Assembly: GCA_026393835.1 (NCBI GenBank)
Contig: JAPKZK010000079.1
Span: 1-64,000, forward strand
Direction: 5' to 3'
Origin: Candidatus Aminicenantota bacterium
GTDB lineage: Bacteria; Acidobacteriota; Aminicenantia; UBA2199
Length of the DNA stretch: 64,000 nt
Part shown: piece by piece, positions 1-20,589 of the stretch
Layout: each line of letters starts with the position of its first letter
Numbering within the stretch: position 1 is the first letter of the stretch
The notes under the pieces: generated by a model
What the model saw: the letters and a program-made list of their open reading frames with translations, nothing else
The model's database searches: none
Told to the model about the DNA's origin: nothing
Position numbers and translations under genes: made by a program

Positions 1-1
1 C

Positions 2-3000
2 GATTATATATTAAAAGACAGTAGCGCTAAAATTTTATTAACTGCTAATGAAATAGCTTCTCTTTCCACAGAATGCCTTTTTAATTCTCATCATTCATCA
101 TTCATCATTCATCATTCAAATCAGCTTTCTTACCTCATCTATACTTCCGGCACCACAGGCAAACCCAAAGGCGTGATGGTGGAACATCGAAATGTGGTTG
201 CTTATGTGTATGCCTTTTTACGGCAGTTTCATATCGATTCCACGGATACAGTGATTCAATTGGCTTCTTATTGTTTCGATGCTTTTGTGGAGGAGGTTTT
301 CCCTGTTTTGTCGAAGGGAGGAAGGCTTGTCATCCCCGGGAGGGCCGAAATTGTAGAGATTAATCGTTTATTGAGATTAATGGCTAAATACCGTGTTACC
401 ATGATCGATTGTACGCCTTTGTTGTTGAATGAATTCGATAAATTACATACCGATACAGGGAGCGCAGCATTGGAATCCGTTCGGACTTTTATCAGCGGCG
501 GGGATGTGTTAAAACCGGGGTATGTGGAGCACCTGTTAAAAATCGGCAGAGTTTATAATACCTACGGCCCCACCGAGAGCACTGTATGCGCCGCTTATTT
601 TCATTACTCCGGCGCCGCTGGCGATTTGACTTCCATACCCATTGGAAAGTCCATTTCCAATTACAAAATCTATATCCTGGATGAACATCGAAAACCCGTT
701 CCCATCGGCGTGGCCGGTGAGTTATGCGTTTCCGGTCCCGGCATTACCCGGGGCTATTTAAACCGGCCCGAATTAACTTCAGAAAAATTCATCGATCTTC
801 ATCATTCATCATTCGATCTTCCACGCATTCATCATTTAAAGTTATATTGCACCGGCGACCTGGCGCGCTGGCTTCCCGATGGGAATATCGAGTACCTGGG
901 CAGGGTCGATTCCCAGGTAAAGATCAGGGGCTACCGGATCGAGTTGGGGGAGATCGAAGTGCAGTTATTGAGACATGATTCGGTAAAAGAAGCAGTAGTG
1001 CTGGACAGGGAAGGTGAAACCGGGGGAAAATATTTATGCGCTTATATTGTATCGAAAGAAGCATTGGATTTGACAGGGCTCAGAGAATATCTTTTACATC
1101 GCTTGCCCGATTACATGATCCCCGCGTATTTTATCCCGGTAGACAGGATACCCTTCACCGTCGGCGGTAAAGTGGATAGAAAGGCGCTGCAATCTTATAA
1201 AACCACCCTGGGCGCAGCGGTGGAATATGTGGCCCCCGGCAGTGACCTGGAGCAGCGAATCGCCGATTCCTGGAAAGAGGTATTAAAACTGGAAAAGGTC
1301 AGTATCCATGATAATTTTTTCGAACGGGGTGGGAATTCTTTAAGTATAATCCAGTTAACCAATAGCGTAAATAACGTGTTGGGGAAGGATCTCCCGGTGG
1401 TGACATTTTTTCAATACCCCACCATCAGTGCGCTGGCGCGCCACCTGGAGGGGAATCAACCAAAAACAAGTCTATCTCCGGCGGGTAAGGCAGCTAAAGT
1501 TGCCACAGACTTCCCCTTCACTTTGAAAGAAAGTATGGATATTGCAGTAGTAGGGATGGCCGCTCGGTTTCCCGGCGCCGTCAATATCGATGAATTCTGG
1601 GATAATTTGAAAGAGGGAGTAGAAAGCATCTCTTTTTTCACGGATGAGGAATTGGCAGCAGCCGGGGTAGCGCAGGAACTCCTCCATGACCCTAATTATG
1701 TAAAAGCGAGCGGAATAATAGAAGGCAAGGAAAAGTTCGATGCTGCGTTTTTCGACTATATACCGGCCGAAGCAAGGCTCATGGACCCACAAATGCGTTT
1801 ATTCCATGAATGCGCCTGGGAAGCATTTGAGAATGCCGGGTATATCCCTGATATTTATGATGGCTCAATTGGAGTGTATGCGGGGGCCTCGAACAGTATT
1901 GAATGGGGGCTAAAGGTTCTATTTTCAGAGGAGGGGCGTGCGACAGGGGGCTTTGAAGTCGGCCAGCTAATAGATAAAGATTTTCTCGCCACCCGGATTT
2001 CTTACAAATTAAATTTAAGAGGCCCGGCAATATCTATTAAGACGGCCTGTTCGACGTCGTTGGTGGCAGTGCACATGGCTTGTCGTGCATTACTAACCCG
2101 GGAATGCGATATGGCCGTGGCCGGTGGTGTAACTTTAGGGGGCGCTGACAAAGAGGGTTACCTCTTCCAGGAAGGGATGATCCTGTCCCGGGATGGTCAC
2201 TGTCGGCCTTTCGATGCCCACGCCGAGGGAACCGTGAGCGGGGAAGGCATCGGTATCGTTATCTTAAAACGAGTGAAAGATGCCGAAACCGACGGGGATA
2301 ATATATATGCCGTGGTCAAAGGTTCGGCTGTTAATAACGATGGTTTTAATAAAGTAGGATATACAGCCCCCAGCGTAGAGGGGCAACGGGAAGTGATCGC
2401 AAAAGCGCTTTTCCAGGCAGGAGTGGAACCGGATACTATTAGTTACGTGGAAACCCACGGCACCGGTACAATTCTCGGAGATCCCATCGAAATAAAAGCG
2501 TTAACCCTGGCCTTTGCCACGGATAAGAGGAACTATTGCGCCATTGGCTCTGTAAAGAGCAATGTGGGGCACCTGGACGCGGCGGCAGGCATCGCGGGTT
2601 TTATTAAAACCGTCATGGCCTTATACCACCGGCAAATTCCGCCCACTCTGCATTTTAAAAATCCCAACCCGGCCATTGACTTTGAAAACAGTCCCTTTTA
2701 TGTGAATACACAACTTAGACCGTGGAAAAGCCATGGTCATCCTCTCCGGGCCGGGGTGAGTTCCTTCGGCATCGGCGGCACCAACGCCCATGTGGTGCTG
2801 GAGGAATGGCCCGGTATTGAGAGGAGCCACGAAGAATCCGAAGGACGCGAAGAAAGAGATTACCAATTGATTTTATTGTCGGCTAAAACTTCTCCCGCCC
2901 TCGCTGAAATGAGGGAACGACTGGCCGATTATTTAAAAGAAAACCCTGTTTTAAAACTGGCCGATGCGGCTTATACATTGCAGGTGGGCAGGAAATCCTT

Positions 3001-6000
3001 TAAACGCCGGGCTATACTGACGGCATCCTCTGGAGAAGAGGCGTCCGATATACTGAAATCAGCCGATAAGATGCAATCCCACTTGCTGACCGAAGAGAAA
3101 CAAAACATCGTTTTCATGTTTCCCGGCCAGGGTTCCCAATATGTGGATATGACGAGGGGTTTATATGAGAATGAACCCGTATTCCGCCGGGAAATGGACC
3201 ATTGTTTCGAGATACTGCAGCCTATTACCGGACATGATTTCAAAAAGATCCTATATCCTTCTTTAGAGGATAGTAGGTCTAATAGGTCCAATAGAACCAA
3301 TATTATCGATCAAACCGAAATGACCCAGCCGGTGATATTTATGATCGAATATGCCCTGGCACAATTGTTAATGGCCTGGGGAATCAAACCCCGATCAATG
3401 ATCGGCCACAGTATCGGCGAATACACGGCTGCCTGTTTATCCGGTGTATTTTCCCTGGCAGATGCCCTGGAGATCGTATGCATGAGGGGAAAACTGATGC
3501 AGCAACTACCTGGTGGGACCATGCTCAGTGTACCCTTAGCTGAAAAAGAGTTAATGCCGCTACTAGGAGGAATGGATAATATTTCCCTGGCCGCAGTCAA
3601 CAGTTCCTTACACTGCGTGGTCTCTGGTACCCATGAAGCAGTGGAAGCATTTGAGAAGCAGTTGGGAAAAAAAGGGTATCAAAGTCGCCGCCTGCATACG
3701 TCCCATGCCTTTCATTCAGCCATGATGAACCCCATCGTGGAGGAATTTGCCCGGGAGGTAGAGGGGGTAATTCTGAATAAGCCCAGTATTCCTTTCCTGT
3801 CCAATGTAACGGGAACGTGGGTGACGATGGAAGATGCAGTGGACCCTGGATATTGGGCCAGACACCTGCGCCAAACTGTGCGGTTCCTGGACGGAATAAC
3901 GGAATTGTTAAATGATCCCTTATGGCCCTCGGTATTTATCGAAGTCGGCCCGGGCAAGGTGTTGAGTACTTTTGTGAGACAGCATGCGGGCCGTAAAAAC
4001 AGGCCGTACAAGGTGGTGGACCTGGTAAGGCGCCCGCAAGAAGATACGGCCGATGACAAATACCTGCTGGAAAAGGTCGGACAGTTATGGCTTTACGGCG
4101 TCACCCCAGACTGGCATACCTTTCACTTCGTGAGAAATAGGAAGCGCATCCCTCTGCCGACCTATCCCTTTGAAAGAAGGGAATTCCGATTGCAAGGAAA
4201 TCTCATGGATATTGTCAACAGTTTCTCTGGGTTTCAAATGGCGCCTAAACATAAGAGGACAGTGGAAAAAGAACAGGGGGAAGATATCGCCGCATTTTCT
4301 AAGCCGGATTGGGGCCAGCGCCCGGATTTGTGCACAGTGTATACCTCCCCATGTAATGAAACTGAACAAACTCTAACGCAGATATGGGAACGCTTTTTCG
4401 GTATTGAAATGCTGGGCTGCAATGATGATTTTTCCGAACTGGGGGGGGATTCGTTAAAAGCAGTGACTCTTATTGCCAGAATTCAAAAGGCAATGAATGT
4501 GCGGGTTCCACTGGCTGATTTTTTTAAAAACGCAACTATCAGTGGGCTGGCTGCATATATCGGGAAATCTTCATACCAACAGTTCCACGCCATTGAGACG
4601 GTGGAAACAATGGAATATTATGAACTATCCTCGGCCCAGAAACGATTGTATATTCTCCAGCAAATGGATCCGTTAAGCACCAGCTATAACCTGCCCCAGG
4701 TGGCGATGCTGGAAGGGAAACTGGACAGGGAACATTTGGAAATGGCTTTCCGGAAATTGATCCGCCGCCATGAAAGCCTGCGCACTTCCTTTGAAATGAT
4801 AAATGAGGAGCCGGTTCAGAGAGTCCATGATGAGGTTGAATTTAATATCGAATATTATGATTTGGCCACGGACGAACGCGGACAAACACGGATCATTCAC
4901 TCTTTCATTCACCCTTTCGATCTTTCCTGTGCGCCGCTGATGCGGGTAGGGTTGATAAAAGAAACGGAAATAAAACATATCCTTATCGTGGACATCCATC
5001 ATATTGTGACGGACGGTACCTCAATGGAATTGCTGATAAAGGAGTTTAAGTTATTTTATATGGATAAAGAACTAGCGCCGCTTCAGGTACAGTACAAGGA
5101 TTATGCTTGGTGGCAAAGCTGTGGGGAGCAGAAAGAAGCCATTCGACATCAGGAAGCATATTGGCTGGAGCAGTACAGTGGAGAAATCCCGGTATTAGAA
5201 TTATTTATGGATTTCGCCAGGCCTGCGATGCAGAGTTTTGAGGGGCATTCGCTGGGTTTTGAACTTTCAGCCCAGGAGATAAAGGGGTTAAAGAAAATAG
5301 CAGCGCAGGAAGGGGTCACATTGTACATGGTGTTACAGTCGGTCATTACAATTTTTTTAGCTAAATTATCCAACCAGGAGGATATCATTGTAGGGACGCC
5401 TACGGCGGGTCGTCGTCATGCAGACCTTGAACGTATCATTGGAATGTTTGTCAATACCCTCGCCATAAGAAATTTCCCAGTAGGAGAGAAACGGTTTACT
5501 GATTTCCTGGGAGAGGTAAAGGCGAGTACATTGGCAGCTTTCGAGAACCAGGACTATCAATTTGAGGACCTGGTAGGGCAGGTACTGGTAAACCGTGATA
5601 TGGGCCGTAATTCATTGTTTGATGTGGTATTTGTGCTGCAGAATCTGGATGTACAGTCGTGGAGTGTCCCTGGCATAAATATCCCTGGCCTGGTGGTGAA
5701 ACCTTATGAGAGTGAACTTCTGACCGCAAAATTCGACATCACGCTGAGTTGTTTCGAGGATCATGATGGACTGCTTTTTTCATTGGAATACTGCACTAAA
5801 CTTTTTAAAAAAGAGACGATCGAGCGGTTTATCGATTATTACAAGAATGTCATTTCTGCCGTGATTGAGAGGCCCGACCGGAAGATCGCAGATATCGAGA
5901 TCATGAACGATGCAGAAAAGCTGCAGATATTGGACGAATTCAACGAAACGGAATCGTTCTATCCTGGGGAAAAGACCATCCATGAATTATTCGAGAACGA

Positions 6001-7834
6001 GGTGGAAAAAACACCGGATCGCATTGCTCTAGTAGGGGCAGCGCTTTCTGTCCGACCTGTCGGAGTTGTCAGCCTGAGCTACAGCCAATTAAATGAGCAA
6101 TCCGGTCGATTGGCGCAGGCGCTAATAGAGAAAGGCGTCCTGGTGGATAGTATTGTAGGTATAATGCTGGAACGTTCCAACGATATGATAATAGGAATCC
6201 TGGGTATATTGAAGTCAGGCGGCGCCTATTTGCCGATCGACCCGGAATACCCACAGGAAAGAATCGATTATATGTTGAAAGATAGCGGTGCAAAGATGAT
6301 GATAGGAAGAGCGGAAGAGCAGAAGAGCGGAAGAGCGGAATTTGTGTTTTCCAGCTTTTTCCTCGCTTCTTCGCTTCCTCGCTTCTTCGCTTCTGATTCT
6401 TCAAATCTCGCTTATATCATTTACACTTCAGGTTCCACGGGTAGGCCCAGGGGTGTAATGGTGGAACATCGAAATGTGGTTCGGTTGGTAAAGAATACAA
6501 ATTATGTAGAATTCAGGGAAAATGACCGACTTTTGCAGACCGGAGCATTGGAATTCGATGCCTCTACGTTTGAAATCTGGGGATCATTGTTAAATGGGAT
6601 GACTTTTTGTGTTGCAGCTAAAGATGAGATATTGAATCCCGCAAAATTGAAGGAGAATATCCGGAAATATGATATCTGTACTATGTGGCTTACCTCGCCG
6701 CTTTTTAATCAATTAGTTACTGTGGATATAGAGATATTTGATGGGTTATGGAATTTACTGGTGGGTGGCGATGTATTGTCGCCGTTACATATTAATCGAA
6801 TAAGGGAGAGGTTTCCGCGGTTGAATATCATCAACGGTTATGGTCCGACTGAGAACACCACGTTTTCCACCACTTACAGGATAGACAAGCCATATACGTC
6901 TCGAGTACCTATTGGGAGGCCCATAGCGAATTCTACCGCTTACGTGGTAGATAGGGCCGGTCACCTGTCGCCCTTGGGAGTCGCCGGCGAGTTGTTGGTA
7001 GGAGGGGAAGGTGTATCCAGGGGCTATTTGAATAACCCCGAGCTAACGGCGGAAAAATTTATCAATTTTCATCATTCATCATTCGATCTTCCACGCATTC
7101 ATCATTCAAAATTATATTGTACCGGCGACCTGGCGCGGTGGTTGGCTGATGGCCCCCCGGCGGGGGGAGCCACTAAAGTGATTATAGAGTTCCTGGGCAG
7201 GATCGATCAACAAGTAAAAATCAGGGGATTCAGGATCGAGTTGGGAGAGATCGAAGCGGAATTATCGAAACATGATTTGGTGAAAGAAGCGGTGGTCATC
7301 GACAGGCAAAGTGAAACGGGTGAGAAGTATTTATGCGGTTATATTGCGGCGGGAGAAGGATTCGATTTATCGTCACTTAGAGAATACCTTTCGAGGAGTT
7401 TGCCTGATTACATGATCCCTTCGCATTTTATGTCGATAGAGAGAATACCGCTGACAGTCAACGGCAAATTGGACCGGAGGGCGCTGCCGGAACCCGGGGT
7501 TACGGTGGGAGAAGATTATGCAACCCCGCAAAATGAAATAGAGGCTCAGATTGCTGCCATATGGTCTGAGGTCCTGGGGATAGAAAAGAGTAAAATAAGT
7601 ATCGATGCCGACTTTTTCGATTTAGGCGGACACTCATTGAAAGCCATGGTAATGATTGCAAAGATACACAAAGTACTTAACCGGAAATTGGAATTAATGC
7701 AAATTTTTAAGATCCCCACCATAAGAGGTATTGCTTCACTAATCGAAGCCGTGGATTGGGTAAATACCGGGAATACCGCTGATAAATCCATCGATAGCGA
7801 TGTGGAGCAAGAAAGTGAGGAAGTAATATTGTGA
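2..7834 (+). CDS. Hybrid NRPS/PKS megasynthase, 5' partial: A-T / KS-AT-ACP / C-A-T
   Basis: The frame is open from base 2, so the gene starts upstream of the window. Domains in order: an adenylation (A) domain entered just before core A3 (about 146-175), with A7 near 850 and the A10 lysine near 1175; a carrier protein with the Ser in GGNSL (about 1330); a ketosynthase (about 1535-2810) with the active Cys in TACSTS (2040-2075) and two His (VETHGTGT, SNVGHL); an acyltransferase (about 3110-4000) with GHSIGEY and HAFH, the malonyl-CoA signature; an ACP (ELGGDSL, about 4440); a condensation domain with HHIVTDG (about 5000); a second A domain (about 5960-7480); and a carrier (LGGHSL, about 7630). 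No KR, DH or ER is present, so the added acetate unit should stay a beta-keto group. Hand-read codes are DAEDIGTVCK for the first A domain (nearest to Lys codes, tentative) and DAFWLGGTFK for the second (Val-like). The protein ends in an acidic-hydrophobic tail (QESEEVIL), probably a docking peptide. Confidence 0.95.
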   Translation, partial: DYILKDSSAKILLTANEIASLSTECLFNSHHSSFIIHHSNQLSYLIYTSGTTGKPKGVMVEHRNVVAYVYAFLRQFHIDSTDTVIQLASYCFDAFVEEVFPVLSKGGRLVIPGRAEIVEINRLLRLMAKYRVTMIDCTPLLLNEFDKLHTDTGSAALESVRTFISGGDVLKPGYVEHLLKIGRVYNTYGPTESTVCAAYFHYSGAAGDLTSIPIGKSISNYKIYILDEHRKPVPIGVAGELCVSGPGITRGYLNRPELTSEKFIDLHHSSFDLPRIHHLKLYCTGDLARWLPDGNIEYLGRVDSQVKIRGYRIELGEIEVQLLRHDSVKEAVVLDREGETGGKYLCAYIVSKEALDLTGLREYLLHRLPDYMIPAYFIPVDRIPFTVGGKVDRKALQSYKTTLGAAVEYVAPGSDLEQRIADSWKEVLKLEKVSIHDNFFERGGNSLSIIQLTNSVNNVLGKDLPVVTFFQYPTISALARHLEGNQPKTSLSPAGKAAKVATDFPFTLKESMDIAVVGMAARFPGAVNIDEFWDNLKEGVESISFFTDEELAAAGVAQELLHDPNYVKASGIIEGKEKFDAAFFDYIPAEARLMDPQMRLFHECAWEAFENAGYIPDIYDGSIGVYAGASNSIEWGLKVLFSEEGRATGGFEVGQLIDKDFLATRISYKLNLRGPAISIKTACSTSLVAVHMACRALLTRECDMAVAGGVTLGGADKEGYLFQEGMILSRDGHCRPFDAHAEGTVSGEGIGIVILKRVKDAETDGDNIYAVVKGSAVNNDGFNKVGYTAPSVEGQREVIAKALFQAGVEPDTISYVETHGTGTILGDPIEIKALTLAFATDKRNYCAIGSVKSNVGHLDAAAGIAGFIKTVMALYHRQIPPTLHFKNPNPAIDFENSPFYVNTQLRPWKSHGHPLRAGVSSFGIGGTNAHVVLEEWPGIERSHEESEGREERDYQLILLSAKTSPALAEMRERLADYLKENPVLKLADAAYTLQVGRKSFKRRAILTASSGEEASDILKSADKMQSHLLTEEKQNIVFMFPGQGSQYVDMTRGLYENEPVFRREMDHCFEILQPITGHDFKKILYPSLEDSRSNRSNRTNIIDQTEMTQPVIFMIEYALAQLLMAWGIKPRSMIGHSIGEYTAACLSGVFSLADALEIVCMRGKLMQQLPGGTMLSVPLAEKELMPLLGGMDNISLAAVNSSLHCVVSGTHEAVEAFEKQLGKKGYQSRRLHTSHAFHSAMMNPIVEEFAREVEGVILNKPSIPFLSNVTGTWVTMEDAVDPGYWARHLRQTVRFLDGITELLNDPLWPSVFIEVGPGKVLSTFVRQHAGRKNRPYKVVDLVRRPQEDTADDKYLLEKVGQLWLYGVTPDWHTFHFVRNRKRIPLPTYPFERREFRLQGNLMDIVNSFSGFQMAPKHKRTVEKEQGEDIAAFSKPDWGQRPDLCTVYTSPCNETEQTLTQIWERFFGIEMLGCNDDFSELGGDSLKAVTLIARIQKAMNVRVPLADFFKNATISGLAAYIGKSSYQQFHAIETVETMEYYELSSAQKRLYILQQMDPLSTSYNLPQVAMLEGKLDREHLEMAFRKLIRRHESLRTSFEMINEEPVQRVHDEVEFNIEYYDLATDERGQTRIIHSFIHPFDLSCAPLMRVGLIKETEIKHILIVDIHHIVTDGTSMELLIKEFKLFYMDKELAPLQVQYKDYAWWQSCGEQKEAIRHQEAYWLEQYSGEIPVLELFMDFARPAMQSFEGHSLGFELSAQEIKGLKKIAAQEGVTLYMVLQSVITIFLAKLSNQEDIIVGTPTAGRRHADLERIIGMFVNTLAIRNFPVGEKRFTDFLGEVKASTLAAFENQDYQFEDLVGQVLVNRDMGRNSLFDVVFVLQNLDVQSWSVPGINIPGLVVKPYESELLTAKFDITLSCFEDHDGLLFSLEYCTKLFKKETIERFIDYYKNVISAVIERPDRKIADIEIMNDAEKLQILDEFNETESFYPGEKTIHELFENEVEKTPDRIALVGAALSVRPVGVVSLSYSQLNEQSGRLAQALIEKGVLVDSIVGIMLERSNDMIIGILGILKSGGAYLPIDPEYPQERIDYMLKDSGAKMMIGRAEEQKSGRAEFVFSSFFLASSLPRFFASDSSNLAYIIYTSGSTGRPRGVMVEHRNVVRLVKNTNYVEFRENDRLLQTGALEFDASTFEIWGSLLNGMTFCVAAKDEILNPAKLKENIRKYDICTMWLTSPLFNQLVTVDIEIFDGLWNLLVGGDVLSPLHINRIRERFPRLNIINGYGPTENTTFSTTYRIDKPYTSRVPIGRPIANSTAYVVDRAGHLSPLGVAGELLVGGEGVSRGYLNNPELTAEKFINFHHSSFDLPRIHHSKLYCTGDLARWLADGPPAGGATKVIIEFLGRIDQQVKIRGFRIELGEIEAELSKHDLVKEAVVIDRQSETGEKYLCGYIAAGEGFDLSSLREYLSRSLPDYMIPSHFMSIERIPLTVNGKLDRRALPEPGVTVGEDYATPQNEIEAQIAAIWSEVLGIEKSKISIDADFFDLGGHSLKAMVMIAKIHKVLNRKLELMQIFKIPTIRGIASLIEAVDWVNTGNTADKSIDSDVEQESEEVIL
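85..121 (+). repeat. TCATCATTCA-type tandem repeat inside an A domain, upstream of core A3
   Basis: About 33 bases of TCATCATTCA-like repeat are read in frame as a His/Ser/Ile-rich loop just before the A3 motif YIYTSGTTG. The same repeat lies at the same place in two later A domains (about 13,337-13,370 and 16,574-16,607). In the Gly-like A domain it lies instead before core A7. Confidence 0.85.
799..839 (+). repeat. In-frame repeat insert before core A7 (FHHSSFDLPRIHHS type)
   Basis: A composite repeat, CATCATTCATCATT followed by CGATCTTCCACGCATTCATC, sits between the NRPEL helix region and the LYCTGDL core A7. Near-identical copies lie at the same domain position at about 7,069-7,109, 14,059-14,099 and 17,297-17,337, so four of the five A domains carry it. 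The fifth (10,483-10,514) has only the simple TCATCATTCA form. Confidence 0.85.
6308..6401 (+). repeat. Purine-rich then pyrimidine-rich repeat insert in the Val-type A domain
   Basis: GCGGAAGAGCAGAAGAGCGG-like units are followed by their near reverse complement (CGCTTCTTCGCTTCCTCGC-like), together forming a long imperfect hairpin that is translated in frame immediately before the A3 motif. A related purine-rich run forms the C-terminus of the unrelated periplasmic gene ending at 24,864. Confidence 0.75.
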
Positions 7835-7867
7835 ATGGAACTGCAGGGATTTTAATAGGAGAATGTG

Positions 7868-11275
<3,408 letters not shown>

Positions 11276-11329
11276 AAAGAGGTGTCTCGCATCGATATGG
11301 ACCGGGAAAGTGAAGAAATAACATTGTGA
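11276..11329 (+). other. In-frame extension after the NRPS stop: relic docking tail
   Basis: Directly after the TAA of the preceding gene the same frame reads KEVSRIDMDRESEEITL and then TGA. The end of the first synthase reads SIDSDVEQESEEVIL followed by stop. The resemblance (ID.D..ESEE.(I/T)L, then stop) is too close to be chance. I read this as the original C-terminal docking peptide, separated by a nonsense change. Stop readthrough is possible but less likely. Confidence 0.7.
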
Positions 11330-11343
11330 ATAGGAGTATCAAA

Positions 11344-18837
<7,494 letters not shown>

Positions 18838-18888
18838 ATATTGATTGTTCCAGAACTGTTCCGGAAAGGCATTGAGGGAACTTTTGGT

Positions 18889-20472
18889 TTATAAAATCCC
18901 CACCGACAATACCGTCACTTTGACGCCGTTATTCTCAACTTCTTTTTCCAATTGTTTCGCCTCTGCCTGGTTTAATTCGACGAATACCAGGAAGGCGACC
19001 TCTTTTAAATTCATACGGCGGCCATATTCCGCCGCCTGTTCAATGCCCTTTTCATGCGCATACATATCCTTGAAACTTTTTAATTCCAACGCATAGATTT
19101 TTTCGCGGTATTTAAGAATCAAGTCGATCTTGCCGTTGCCCGTCGGGAAATGCGGGATCACTTCCACTCCCCTTGCTTTCAGCAAATCGTACAGGTAGCG
19201 GAATATATTAAAATGATAGATGGCTTCATAAATTTTCATATCGGTTTTTCGCCGGGGCACGTCTTTGAAAAAAACTCCCTGATTTTTCGTCAAATAAGCC
19301 TGGTAGCGCTTTATAATATTAGGAATATAAAGCATTTCCTCGTTTATGGCGTCTTTCATGTCGTCCAGGGGATGGATCAACTGACCCAGGTAACTGAAGA
19401 TTTCATTGGAAAAATAATCGAAAAGACATTTTTGTACAAACGGGCAGGAAAATTTAAGATAATACTCGTCGGCAGCCGCCTTTTCTTGATCAATCACCCC
19501 ATTCATGTATAGATAATTGGTGATTTTGTTGTTGAATTTGAATTCGATTTTATCCCCGGTTTTAAAAAATTCCATGACCATTTCGTCATAAGGGGGTTTA
19601 TTCACTTTGCTAATGAGGTTTAAGATATTGTTGTTAGGAAGGATATGGGTAGCTGCTCCGTAAGCCTCTTTATAATTAAGCATGGTAATCGGCTTTTTAA
19701 GATCATGATTATAGGTTTCGGTGAGCAGTTCACCGAACCAGGAAGTCAGGCCCGGTTGTCCCCGGGTTTCTTCATATAAAGCCCGCGTCACCTCCTCATC
19801 GATCTTTTGGCCGCTTTCCTTTTCGTACCATTTGAACATTCCCTCTAATTCATCAGAGGTCAAATTGGAAACATGGACGCTGCGCTGGACATTAAAGGGC
19901 GAGCCCTTCTGGTTTTCGATCCCCAGGACGCTGCGCACGCCGATTAAGGCCACACCATGGAGCAGATAGGTTTTTTTGTCGGTGGTTTTATCGATCTCAT
20001 CGCGCCGGTGAATATAAATATTTCGAAACGTACTGACGACAGCATTTATCCCCGCCTCTTCAAGGGCATCGAATTCATCCAGGATTAAAATAAGCGGTTT
20101 TTCTATGGTGTTCCGGTTAAATATTTCCTGGAATTGCCTTGGGTCATTAATGCCGGTGAAGTTTTTTTCTAATCCCTGGCCAATGTATCCCGCGATGGTA
20201 TCTATAATATAGCCGACATCGTTTATTTCTTTAAGAATTTCCAGGTTGATTTTAAGCACATGGAACCGGGGGTCTTTTTTTAAGCCAAAGAGGACTTGCT
20301 GCATGAGCCAGGTTTTTCCTGTTTGGCGTGGGGCCCAAACGGTGAAATAATGGCCGCCTTTTTGGGGATTTTCGCCAATCAGTTGAACATAGGTTTTTTC
20401 GATTAGTTCTTTCCTTGGAGCATAATAATCCATTTCCGTATCGATCGGTCCATAGGATGAAAATTTTCTCAT
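18889..20472 (-). CDS. AAA family ATPase with C-terminal PD-(D/E)XK-like nuclease
   Basis: A 527-residue protein. Residues about 46-54 (APRQTGKTW) form a Walker A motif and LILILDEFDAL a Walker B motif, the pattern of the AAA-like ATPases often found in accessory regions. Near the C-terminus, GNGKIDLILKYREKIYALELKSF fits the D...E-x-K core of a PD-(D/E)XK nuclease. No membrane segment is seen. It is convergent with the NRPS operon, with 51 bases between the stops. AAGGAG ends six bases before the ATG and a promoter-like pair lies further upstream. Its role is unknown: such proteins are abundant in metagenome genomes and are often suspected of mobile-element or defence roles, which is not shown here. 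Confidence 0.85.
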   Translation of the reverse strand: MRKFSSYGPIDTEMDYYAPRKELIEKTYVQLIGENPQKGGHYFTVWAPRQTGKTWLMQQVLFGLKKDPRFHVLKINLEILKEINDVGYIIDTIAGYIGQGLEKNFTGINDPRQFQEIFNRNTIEKPLILILDEFDALEEAGINAVVSTFRNIYIHRRDEIDKTTDKKTYLLHGVALIGVRSVLGIENQKGSPFNVQRSVHVSNLTSDELEGMFKWYEKESGQKIDEEVTRALYEETRGQPGLTSWFGELLTETYNHDLKKPITMLNYKEAYGAATHILPNNNILNLISKVNKPPYDEMVMEFFKTGDKIEFKFNNKITNYLYMNGVIDQEKAAADEYYLKFSCPFVQKCLFDYFSNEIFSYLGQLIHPLDDMKDAINEEMLYIPNIIKRYQAYLTKNQGVFFKDVPRRKTDMKIYEAIYHFNIFRYLYDLLKARGVEVIPHFPTGNGKIDLILKYREKIYALELKSFKDMYAHEKGIEQAAEYGRRMNLKEVAFLVFVELNQAEAKQLEKEVENNGVKVTVLSVGIL

Positions 20473-20487
20473 GTTCAGCTCCTTATC

Positions 20488-20517
20488 TTTATATCTACCG
20501 TTAGGATTGTATCACAA
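20488..20517 (-). promoter_or_regulatory. Promoter for the AAA ATPase/nuclease gene
   Basis: On the minus strand TTGTGA and TATAAA are separated by 18 bases, followed by a short leader with AAGGAG. It lies back to back with the exporter promoter. Confidence 0.5.
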
Positions 20518-20547
20518 GCGGAAACGGAAAGCAAACTAACTATTTCC

Positions 20548-20576
20548 TTGACTTTAGGATGGAATTCTATTATAGT
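20548..20576 (+). promoter_or_regulatory. Promoter of the ABC exporter gene, near-leaderless
   Basis: TTGACT, 17 bases, TATAGT. The start codon is 13 bases after the -10 box, so the leader would be only about six or seven bases, and no Shine-Dalgarno sequence is present. Confidence 0.7.
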
Positions 20577-20589
20577 AAATTATTAAAAA

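Noticed and set aside
85..120. TCATCATTCA repeats as sequencing or assembly artefact
   Set aside because: Copies at several places keep the frame and differ in detail, which argues for real inserts; long reads would settle it.
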